Source: Alphaproteobacteria bacterium
GTDB taxonomy: Bacteria; Pseudomonadota; Alphaproteobacteria; Sphingomonadales; Emcibacteraceae
Assembly: GCA_030432815.1 (NCBI GenBank)
Contig: JAUILB010000040.1
Location: forward strand, 1-13,973
DNA: 13,973 nucleotides
Reading direction: 5' to 3'
Positions 5,907 through 13,378 of the stretch are shown here, one piece after another (position 1 is the stretch's first letter; every line of letters begins with the position of its first letter). The translations under genes and the position numbers were made by a program. The notes beneath the pieces are model-generated. The model searched no databases, had not been told where the DNA came from, and worked only from the letters and a program-made list of their open reading frames with translations.

Positions 5907-6362
5907 TTAATTGGCAATCACACATGCATCAGTAGCTCCTGCCGGCAGAAAGGGCAGTTCAAAATCATCAATATTATCTACGCCGGCTTTTAATTTGGCT
6001 TCCAGGTCATGAAGTTCCAGTTCCAGTGCTTCAAGTACACGTTCATCGGATAAATTTTTTGTTTTTTCGGCCAATGTGGCCGCTTTTGTTGCGATCTCTG
6101 CCTCGAGAGCAGGTTTGTGTATTGTATCATATTCCGCAGCATATACATCGTAAGCGGCATCGCGGTGCTCAACATTTACGCGGGCAACGCAGTTACAATC
6201 CATCACTGTATTATTAATTGAACAGCGATTATAAATTTCATTGAAGTAATTGTGGTCGCGTTCATCCACACCCGAAAGATCGGGACCCGAAGGGGCGTCT
6301 TCCGCACAAGAAGCAAGAAAGAGCGCAGATATAAATATTAGTAATGATGTTACCAATTTCAT
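5907..6362 (-). CDS. Small lipoprotein with four mature-region cysteines besides the lipid anchor
   Basis: The product is 151 aa. The N-terminus MKLVTSLLIFISALFLASCA is a clear lipoprotein signal, with lipobox LASC and Cys19 as the lipid anchor. The mature protein has three clustered cysteines (Cys47, Cys56, Cys58) in NRCSINNTVMDCNCVARV and one near the end (Cys147), consistent with two disulfides in the periplasm or a metal site. Residues about 85-130 are Ala/Glu/Leu-rich and should form a long helix or coiled coil. A short Shine-Dalgarno-like AGGG precedes the ATG by about 9 bases. It is transcribed divergently from the DUF2975 gene. The N-terminal Cys pattern recalls small helical disulfide domains, but I cannot name a family. 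Confidence 0.75.
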   Translation of the reverse strand: MKLVTSLLIFISALFLASCAEDAPSGPDLSGVDERDHNYFNEIYNRCSINNTVMDCNCVARVNVEHRDAAYDVYAAEYDTIHKPALEAEIATKAATLAEKTKNLSDERVLEALELELHDLEAKLKAGVDNIDDFELPFLPAGATDACVIAN

Positions 6363-6383
6363 GACAAATACCCTGTTTTTGGC

Positions 6384-6412
6384 ATTCTAATTAAAATAGC
6401 ACTTCATTGCAA
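6384..6412 (-). promoter_or_regulatory. Sigma70-type promoter of the cysteine-containing lipoprotein
   Basis: On the minus strand TTGCAA (4 of 6) lies 17 bases before TAGAAT (5 of 6). The predicted start is about 15 bases before the ATG. The spacing and the -10 are good. Confidence 0.5.
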
Positions 6413-6440
6413 TAAGGAGAATATACAGTGCAAAAGACGC

Positions 6441-6468
6441 TTGACAGAATAAAAAATTAATGTAAAAC
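6441..6468 (+). promoter_or_regulatory. Candidate promoter of the DUF2975-HTH pair
   Basis: A perfect TTGACA (6441-6446) is followed after 16 bases by TAAAAC (6463-6468, 4 of 6). It points to the plus-strand DUF2975 gene. The -10 is imperfect. The divergent lipoprotein promoter lies only about 30 bases away, so one regulator could act on both. Confidence 0.35.
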
Positions 6469-6507
6469 GATAATAATACAATGTTAAATATTAAATTGGT
6501 GATTAAA

Positions 6508-7044
6508 ATGTCAGATATATCTACTAAAATTGAACAAATAAGTGCAAGAATGGCAATGTTTTGTACAGTGCTTATCGTTATTATACCGGCTTTGCTGATC
6601 TGGTCCTGGCTTGATTTTGAGGGCGCCCAAAGACTTGGATTGTTTCACCGTATAGCGCAGCCGTTAACGCCGCCTTCCACAGCAAGTCTGGTGGGAGGTT
6701 TTTTGATAAGTGCGGTACTTGGTGCGTTTGTCATTGGTGCTATTTATCATTTAAGGCATTTTTTCAGGCTTTGTACATCGGGTGAAATATTTAGCGGTGA
6801 GGGGGCAGAATCCCTTCATAAATTTTCCAAATATATTGTGTGTTATGCGTTTCTGGCTATTCCGGCCGAAACATTAATCGGTTTTGTTATGAACATTAAT
6901 AACCCGGTCGGTGAGAGGATAATTTCTCTATCATTTCAGACATATGATCTAACGGTCATTTTCTTATGCCTTGTGGTATTTGCGATCAGCTGGATTTATC
7001 GCGAAAGTGTTCTGGTTGCTGAAGAAAACGCACAAATCGTATAG
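6508..7044 (+). CDS. DUF2975 family membrane protein
   Basis: The preferred start is the ATG at 6508 (178 aa), because GGTGA lies 6 bases before it; an ATG at 6481 would add nine residues but has no Shine-Dalgarno sequence. Four hydrophobic segments are visible, at about residues 14-35, 58-80, 108-128 and 148-166 counted from 6508. Between the second and third is the typical DUF2975 segment HLRHFFRLCTSGEIFSGEGA, with Leu, Phe-Phe, Gly and Phe in the family positions. The gene is followed after 8 bases by a small HTH regulator, which is the usual genomic partner of DUF2975. The membrane protein probably controls or senses for that regulator, but its function is not established. Confidence 0.85.
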   Translation: MSDISTKIEQISARMAMFCTVLIVIIPALLIWSWLDFEGAQRLGLFHRIAQPLTPPSTASLVGGFLISAVLGAFVIGAIYHLRHFFRLCTSGEIFSGEGAESLHKFSKYIVCYAFLAIPAETLIGFVMNINNPVGERIISLSFQTYDLTVIFLCLVVFAISWIYRESVLVAEENAQIV

Positions 7045-7052
7045 GGGATATT

Positions 7053-7307
7053 ATGACTATTATTGTTAATCTTGATGTGATGCTTGCAAAGCGCAAAATA
7101 AAATCCAAAGATCTTGCTGAAGCAGCTGGTATCACGGTTCAGAATATCAGTCTGCTTAAATCAGGGAAGGTCAAGGGGGTAAGGTTTTCAACACTTGAGG
7201 CAATTTGCAGCTATCTTGATTGCCAGCCGGGGGATATTCTTGAATATCGACCGGATGATAGCAAAGGAGCAGAGGGCGGTGAATTACACCTGCTTTCAAG
7301 TGATTGA
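7053..7307 (+). CDS. YozG-like Xre/Cro-family HTH regulator
   Basis: This 84-aa cytosolic protein is a compact Cro/C1-type helix-turn-helix domain of the HTH_26/YozG type. Residues about 3-67 read as VNLDVMLAKRKIKSKDLAEA, then AGITVQNISLLKSGKVKGVRF, then STLEAICSYLDCQPGDILEY. The 'L-x-x-ICxxLxCQPGDILEY' ending is characteristic of this group. A good Shine-Dalgarno sequence (AGGGGA) precedes the ATG by 6-7 bases, and the gene is translated immediately after DUF2975. The last 17 residues are a polar extension. It probably regulates its own operon together with the membrane protein. The stop is only 23 bases from the 3' end of the giant convergent gene. Confidence 0.9.
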   Translation: MTIIVNLDVMLAKRKIKSKDLAEAAGITVQNISLLKSGKVKGVRFSTLEAICSYLDCQPGDILEYRPDDSKGAEGGELHLLSSD

Positions 7308-7330
7308 CGTTAGCTTTAAACCAGTGAATT

Positions 7331-10300
7331 TTAACTGATTGTCTGACTGATGTCCTCATCAATAAGTAATGTGGTCCCGCTGGCAGTATAGGTATGATAG
7401 ATTTCGCCATCAATATCCTGATCCGTGCCCTGAACCCAGCCCTCCCCAGCGGAGGTGACAGTATCGCCCGTATTTCCAAGAATTTTCAGGATGTTGTCAT
7501 CATCTGTAAACTCAATAAGGTCGTTTATGGTCAGATTTATAGAGTTATCCCCGAGACCAGTCAGGTCTATATTTTCCATTTCGGTTTCGATTTGAGGATT
7601 AATGTTTACAAGGTCGACAACCATGTCAGAGCTGACAAAGATAAAGGTATCATCGTCCTCACCTTCATCTGTGCCATCAATTGTAATGGTGATCGTGCTG
7701 ACATTTGCACTATCACCACTCACAGAATCCTGCAAGCGATAGCTAATGTCAACGGCGGCTGATTGTCCAGATGTCAGGTGATCAAAATCGGTTTCTGGAT
7801 CGTAAATGAAATTGTAACTTACGGTATCAACATCACCTTCTCCGACGGAAGAATATCCACCGTAATACTGTAGTGAGAATGAATCTCCATCGGGATCATA
7901 GTCGTTTACAAACGGGTCAAAATATATAATGTCATTTGCATCAACGGCATAATTATCAGCGACAGCCACCGGTGTATCATTCTCACCGGTAATTGTCAGT
8001 GTCAATACGCCATCGTCACTAGAGTTTCCATCATATACCGAATAGTCGATTGTAACATCGGTGGTCTGTCCTGTTGCAAGATAATCAAAGTCAGTGCCGG
8101 GATCAAACTGAATTTCGTCGTTAACTATGGAAACTGTACCCTGATTAGCTCCAACGGATACGGCACTTATAGAAAGTGTATCATTCTCCAGATCAAAATC
8201 ATTTTCCAGTACGTCAATATTAAGTGTCTGATTTTCGGTTGAATAAGCTTGATCATCAACTGCTAAAGGCGAAGTATTACCACTAGATCCATCGTCATCA
8301 ATTATTGTTAATTGCCCACTCGCATCTGCGATTGTAGCATTGGAGGGATTAGACAAAGTAGCGTTTACGATTTCATTGGCTTCTTCTGTCGCGTCATCGG
8401 TCCAGACCGTATCAAACGTTAATTCGGTTTCCCCTGGGGTAAATATCAATGTGCCGCTAGAACCGTCAGGAGCGTTATATTCAACGCTGACTACCCTACC
8501 TGATGCTTGTGAAAGAGTAACAGTAAAGGTCGCTGTTTCATTTGCCTCTATAACCGCAACGTCACTAATCGTGATGGTTGGTGGATTATCATCATCAACC
8601 AGTGTCAGCGAGCCCGTTTCTGTTCCTATTACTGCGTTGGTCGGATTGGAAAGAGTTATCGTTACAACTTCATCCATTTCATCAATCACGTCATTTGACC
8701 AGTTTAAGGCAATATGGGTAAAGAGCTCACCGGCTTCGATGGTTGCAGTTCCACTTCCGTAAGCACTGGTGTAATCAACGGTAATATCCTCTGCAGATAC
8801 TTCTGATATCCAAATGGCCATTGGATAAAATTCCAGAGATTCCGCGCGAGTATCATTGCCCATCGTGATGACGGGCAGTGAACCGTCGTCGTCAAGGATG
8901 ATAATTTGAGCGGTGTCATCTAGAATAGTTGCATTATTCGCATTGGAAAGCGTGATAATAAATACTTCGTCTGCTTCTATTGTAGCATCATCATCCCAGG
9001 TAACAGCGTACCCCTTAGATGTTTCGCCAGGATTAAATGTAACAGTGGACGAACCGTTAGGATGATCATAGTCAACCGTAATTGTTTCTGTACTAGGTGC
9101 GGACAATGAGACCCAAAATGCGCCAGTTTCCTTTCCTTCGTACTCAGTTGCGCCACTTATGCTAATAGTTGGGCCCACGCTTTCTGCATCGATTATAGTC
9201 AGCTGCCCAGTATCATCAGATATGGTTGCATTAGACGCATTAGACAATGTTGCATATTGATCTTCGTCACTTTCAACAACATTGTCATCCTCCCACGTTG
9301 TATTGAACGTTTTCACAGTTTCGCCCGCGGCAAATGTCAATATTCCGCTACTGCCGTCTGGGGCAAGATAGTTGACATGCACTGTTTGGGAGGAAGCCTT
9401 GGATAATGTTACTATAAAGGTTGCTATTTCAACGGCTTCGTTTACAGAAATATCATTAATGCTAATTGTTGGTAAACTGTCATCATCATCGTCAACAATT
9501 GTCAGTTGCCCGGTGTTATCGGAAATTGCAGCATTGGCCGGGTTTGAAAGCGTTGCATTTGCAATCACATCTGCATTGACCAGAATATCATCCGTCCAAA
9601 CGGTATTAAATGTTTTTTCCGTCTCGCCAGGATTAAATGTGAGTGTGCCGCTTGTCCCGTCGGGGGCTGCGTAATCGACAGATACGGTTTTGCCGCTTTC
9701 AGCACTAAGAGTAACAGTGAATGTTGCCGTTTCGTCGTTTTCATTAGCGACAACATCATCAATTGTAATATTTACAGCGGCATCATCGTTAATGATTGTT
9801 AGTGTTCCGGTATCATCAATAATGCTGGCATTCACAGGATTTGAAAGATTTGCATTTACATTTTCGTCAGCTTCATCGAGGGCATCATCTATCCAGGCTG
9901 TTGTAAATGTTTTTTCTGTCTCACCAGGGTTAAATGTAAGTGTACCGCTTGAACCATCTGGAGCATTATAATCAACAGTGATTGTTTCGTTTGAAGTTTG
10001 TGAAAGGGTAACTGTAAAGGTCGCCGTTTCATCTGATTCATTAACGGCAACATCATTAATGGAAATATCAGGAACTGGTTCTATTGTGGTTGCCGTAAAT
10101 GCTACATTTTCATCCAAAAGTAATGTGGCATCACCAGATGTATATGTGCGATAGGTAATGGTATCAATTATTTGATCAGCACCACGGCTCCAGGTATCAC
10201 TGCTAACTATTGTATCATTAGCCTGACCATTAATTCTGATTGTGTTATCAAATTCAGATATATTTACAATATTTTCTGCGCTTAAAGTTACAGTCACGGC

Positions 10301-13258
10301 TTCGCCAGACAGTTCGATAATTTCAAATTTTGTGATTTGGCCCGGCTCAAAGTCTGCGAAGTCGACAGTTGTGTTGTCAATAACGATACCTAGTGTATCA
10401 AGCCCCGACCCGCCATCCACACGTTCAAAACCATAGTGTTGAAGATCAATCTTGTCATGACTAGTGCCGCCAGAAAGGACATCCGCACCACCGCTCCCTG
10501 TTGAAAGGTAATCATTGCCCGCATCTCCGGCAAAATAATCATCAAATGCACCACCAAGAAGAAAATCATCGCCTGCACCACCACTGACGATACCTACTGT
10601 TTGACCGAGGACATTGCTAAACCAGTCAGCGGCATCGCCAAATGAAATGTTGCCAAAAATCTGGCCAAAATTATCAATTTGATCTGAATAAATAGAGAGA
10701 TTGAAATCACCTTCAATATATCCAGTATTCAGCAGGGTTAAACTGTAATTTGCATCAAAGGCGACGTCAGCTTGTATTATGCCTGTATTGGTGACATCCG
10801 CGATGGATAGGTTAAATGACATACCAATAGATCGAAAATCATTATTCCCGTCTTCGACAATAATGGAACCACTATTGGTAATGGTTGATGTGCCAAAAAG
10901 TGCGTCGACGCCACGTGCTTCGCCCGCGCCATACACATAAATGATGCCACTGTTGTCAAGGTTAACGCCAGTAGAATGGGCAACGCCGGAGGCTCTGCCA
11001 CCTGATACATGTACAGTTCCACTATTAACAAAATTAGGAGCGTAAACCCCCGTAGCCTGATTAAGGCCGGCGTGTGAATTGCTAACACGGATGAGTCCGC
11101 TATTATCGACATTCCCGGTTTCGGAGATGTATATTGCTGCGGCTTTGTCTGCACCTGCATCAACATCAATCAATCCTGTATTTGCTACCTGATCAATTTT
11201 TATCATGTAAAGAGGCGTAAGATACCCAATACCATAACTTTCAATTACACCATGGTTTGTAAAAGTGGCCGTATTGTCATCAGCAAAGAACAGTTTATCT
11301 TCCCCATCAAGAAGATATTTTTCGGTGAGGGCTAGTGTTTCGCTGTTACCAAATGTACCACCTTGTGTGATTACATAAATTGAATTGGGATCGGTATCGG
11401 TAATTTCAACAGGCGTTGGATTTCCATATATAAAGCCGTCATTAGAAAAGGATAAAACAAGTGACGGTGTTCCCCCAGTGGAAACAAAAACTACTTCTCC
11501 GCTGTTCACATCATTATATGTAAATTCTGTGACCGGTGTGCCACTATTGCTTATATATCCACCACTGATTTCTTCGACACGGATATAAATTGAGTTATTG
11601 TTGTTATCGGGGTCTTCAATATTGAGGCGCTCACCATCGTAACTAATTAAAAAACCGCCAACATGCACCGCGCCATCATGGGTCATACCCTGATCGGCTT
11701 CTGCACTTGATCCATAGCCAGTTGGCAAATCGTTCGCGGAACTGACATTTACACTAATGGTGCCGGTGGTTCGGTTATTGTCACTGTCAAACACAGTATA
11801 TTGTAATGTTAATGTGCCGGTAAAATCCTGATTAGGTGTAACAGAAATATATCCCAATCCACTGTTTATAAACAATTCGGCATTATTTTCTGATCCATTC
11901 ACCAATGTAAAGTTATTGGCACTTAAATTACCCGGTGTTTCGCTGCTATCATTACTTAAAATATCCGCTATGGATATAATGGCAGGTGTGTCTTCGTTTG
12001 TTGAATAAGTATCTGTTCCTGCACGGATAATATTGATATCCACATTGCTATCAAGTGTATCTTGAATGTCACTGTTTCCACCTGTATCAATTTTTCCATC
12101 ACCTGAAATTTCGCTAAGTCCAAGATTGGTGATATCACCCGCATCATTAATTTCAAGTGTAACATTTGCGGCTACACTTACATTATCAACGCTGTTGATT
12201 TTAGCCGCAATATCCCCAAGGTTAAAAGTAGTGTTTCCGCCGTTGCCATTTACTTCTACTTTAACGGTTGAACTGGTTTCTGTCGTGATAGCACCAATTT
12301 CATTAAGGTCAGAAGCATCATCAATTATAAAGGTAACATTTCCTTCAATATTAAGGTTTCCGATGTCAGTAAAATTTAAACTGCTCAGATCAATAATATA
12401 GGTGTTACCTGGTGGAACTTCGATGTTGATGGTTGAGGTGCCATCGCCATCTACAGTGGTAAAAGCAGCCATTTGTGCGGCAGTCAGAGTCACATCGGAA
12501 TTGACAACCAGAACAGTGACGTTACTAAGTGTCACACCCGTAAGATCAACGGTGCCATAAATAAACAGGGTATTGGTGCCTGTACCGCCATTTATGACTT
12601 CTCCTGCTACAATTTCGCTTACTGTACGACCATTTAAATCTGCGAGCGAAATCAAACCACTTAAATTGGTTCCACTGCCTGCTGGGTTAGTAATGTCCGA
12701 ATTGCTATATTGCCCTGCGGTTGTTGTGCCCACAACAACAATGGCATCATTTCCTCCCCCTGCGTTAATATTGTCCCGACCTTCGCCACCACGAATAAAA
12801 TCATTTCCAATCCCGGCCTGGATAGTGTCATTTCCACTACCACCATTTATAATATCGGCTCCGCCGCTTGATATAATAGTATCGTTTCCTCCGGCGCCAT
12901 CAATGGAATCATTTCCAGAACCTGTTGTAATGCTATCGGAACCAGCTTTACCTGTTACGGTGAGGTTTGCCGTATTGCCTCCTTCTGACAGGGTGCTATT
13001 TGAATTATCTACAGCAATGAATACATTGGCGGGATTTTCGGTAAAGTCCGGATCTGGAACTACTGGCGGATTGGGGGCAGGGGTGTTGTTTGTCGGGGCT
13101 GCTGCTTGGCCGCCGCCACCACCACCACCGCCACATGCAGCAAGCGGAAGCAACGCCATATAAATACTGGTGTTTTTTAATCTGCGTTTTGTTATGTTAT
13201 TAGAGGTCGGAATTGTAGAATTTGAATTCGCGGAATCGCTTTTAATTATTTTACGCAT
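7331..13258 (-). CDS. Giant RTX/Calx-beta/cadherin-like lipoprotein adhesin
   Basis: The product is 1975 aa. After a 30-residue hydrophilic stretch comes a short hydrophobic run and LAAC (Cys42) followed by eight glycines, so it should be lipid-anchored to the outer membrane. Domains in order: RTX nonapeptide repeats (about 105-175); beta-rich region; cadherin-like domain (about 412-508); region of unknown fold (about 510-660); NSG/NTG-type beta-helix (about 665-875); second RTX block (about 888-952); a shared module (about 972-1058); six Calx-beta domains of about 100 aa (1060-1655); two cadherin-like domains (about 1660-1862); and a C-terminal copy of the module (about 1865-1975). Highly acidic domains imply calcium binding. 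A G-rich Shine-Dalgarno sequence precedes the ATG. The architecture points to cell-surface adhesion or biofilm. No secretion genes are visible nearby. Confidence 0.9.
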   Translation of the reverse strand: MRKIIKSDSANSNSTIPTSNNITKRRLKNTSIYMALLPLAACGGGGGGGGQAAAPTNNTPAPNPPVVPDPDFTENPANVFIAVDNSNSTLSEGGNTANLTVTGKAGSDSITTGSGNDSIDGAGGNDTIISSGGADIINGGSGNDTIQAGIGNDFIRGGEGRDNINAGGGNDAIVVVGTTTAGQYSNSDITNPAGSGTNLSGLISLADLNGRTVSEIVAGEVINGGTGTNTLFIYGTVDLTGVTLSNVTVLVVNSDVTLTAAQMAAFTTVDGDGTSTINIEVPPGNTYIIDLSSLNFTDIGNLNIEGNVTFIIDDASDLNEIGAITTETSSTVKVEVNGNGGNTTFNLGDIAAKINSVDNVSVAANVTLEINDAGDITNLGLSEISGDGKIDTGGNSDIQDTLDSNVDINIIRAGTDTYSTNEDTPAIISIADILSNDSSETPGNLSANNFTLVNGSENNAELFINSGLGYISVTPNQDFTGTLTLQYTVFDSDNNRTTGTISVNVSSANDLPTGYGSSAEADQGMTHDGAVHVGGFLISYDGERLNIEDPDNNNNSIYIRVEEISGGYISNSGTPVTEFTYNDVNSGEVVFVSTGGTPSLVLSFSNDGFIYGNPTPVEITDTDPNSIYVITQGGTFGNSETLALTEKYLLDGEDKLFFADDNTATFTNHGVIESYGIGYLTPLYMIKIDQVANTGLIDVDAGADKAAAIYISETGNVDNSGLIRVSNSHAGLNQATGVYAPNFVNSGTVHVSGGRASGVAHSTGVNLDNSGIIYVYGAGEARGVDALFGTSTITNSGSIIVEDGNNDFRSIGMSFNLSIADVTNTGIIQADVAFDANYSLTLLNTGYIEGDFNLSIYSDQIDNFGQIFGNISFGDAADWFSNVLGQTVGIVSGGAGDDFLLGGAFDDYFAGDAGNDYLSTGSGGADVLSGGTSHDKIDLQHYGFERVDGGSGLDTLGIVIDNTTVDFADFEPGQITKFEIIELSGEAVTVTLSAENIVNISEFDNTIRINGQANDTIVSSDTWSRGADQIIDTITYRTYTSGDATLLLDENVAFTATTIEPVPDISINDVAVNESDETATFTVTLSQTSNETITVDYNAPDGSSGTLTFNPGETEKTFTTAWIDDALDEADENVNANLSNPVNASIIDDTGTLTIINDDAAVNITIDDVVANENDETATFTVTLSAESGKTVSVDYAAPDGTSGTLTFNPGETEKTFNTVWTDDILVNADVIANATLSNPANAAISDNTGQLTIVDDDDDSLPTISINDISVNEAVEIATFIVTLSKASSQTVHVNYLAPDGSSGILTFAAGETVKTFNTTWEDDNVVESDEDQYATLSNASNATISDDTGQLTIIDAESVGPTISISGATEYEGKETGAFWVSLSAPSTETITVDYDHPNGSSTVTFNPGETSKGYAVTWDDDATIEADEVFIITLSNANNATILDDTAQIIILDDDGSLPVITMGNDTRAESLEFYPMAIWISEVSAEDITVDYTSAYGSGTATIEAGELFTHIALNWSNDVIDEMDEVVTITLSNPTNAVIGTETGSLTLVDDDNPPTITISDVAVIEANETATFTVTLSQASGRVVSVEYNAPDGSSGTLIFTPGETELTFDTVWTDDATEEANEIVNATLSNPSNATIADASGQLTIIDDDGSSGNTSPLAVDDQAYSTENQTLNIDVLENDFDLENDTLSISAVSVGANQGTVSIVNDEIQFDPGTDFDYLATGQTTDVTIDYSVYDGNSSDDGVLTLTITGENDTPVAVADNYAVDANDIIYFDPFVNDYDPDGDSFSLQYYGGYSSVGEGDVDTVSYNFIYDPETDFDHLTSGQSAAVDISYRLQDSVSGDSANVSTITITIDGTDEGEDDDTFIFVSSDMVVDLVNINPQIETEMENIDLTGLGDNSINLTINDLIEFTDDDNILKILGNTGDTVTSAGEGWVQGTDQDIDGEIYHTYTASGTTLLIDEDISQTIS
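7340..7462. repeat. Direct repeat A: DNA encoding the shared C-terminal module
   Basis: These 123 bases are aligned without gaps to 13388-13510, with about 107 identical by hand count (about 87%). They encode the WVQGTDQ...YHTYT...LLIDED end of the giant protein. High DNA identity, rather than only protein similarity, points to recent duplication or gene conversion. Confidence 0.75.
8290..10081. repeat. Six tandem Calx-beta coding repeats of about 300 bases
   Basis: On the minus strand six copies follow one another, beginning with a PxISI/PTITI strand, then an ATFTVTLS strand, DYxAPDGSSGTLTFxPGET, a tWtDD turn and an ATLSNPxNAxI strand, ending TIxDDD. Units 1, 2 and 6 are the most alike; 3 is intermediate; 4 and 5 are the most divergent (5 lacks the PDGSSGTLTF core). 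This is the pattern of stepwise internal duplication. Confidence 0.85.
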
Positions 13259-13378
13259 GGTACTATACCCCCCAATTGCTTACTAAAAATCACTTTAGGA
13301 TAGCTTTGTAAAGGCTTAGAAACAAGCATTATTTATTAATAAATGGTTAATAAAGATTAAAATGTGACTAATCAGATA

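Noticed and set aside
8290..10081. Regular repeats considered as a CRISPR array
   Set aside because: The units are about 300 bases, coding and divergent, with clear Calx-beta translation. There are no short identical repeats with unique spacers.
12573..13163. 196-codon plus-strand frame rich in Pro and Ser
   Set aside because: It is the antisense of the Gly/Asp-rich RTX and poly-Gly coding sequence; its Pro runs are complements of Gly codons.
13331..13344. 14-base AT palindrome (ATTTATTAATAAAT) between the RTX genes
   Set aside because: It is A/T only, has no tail or known consensus, and is expected by chance in AT-rich spacer.
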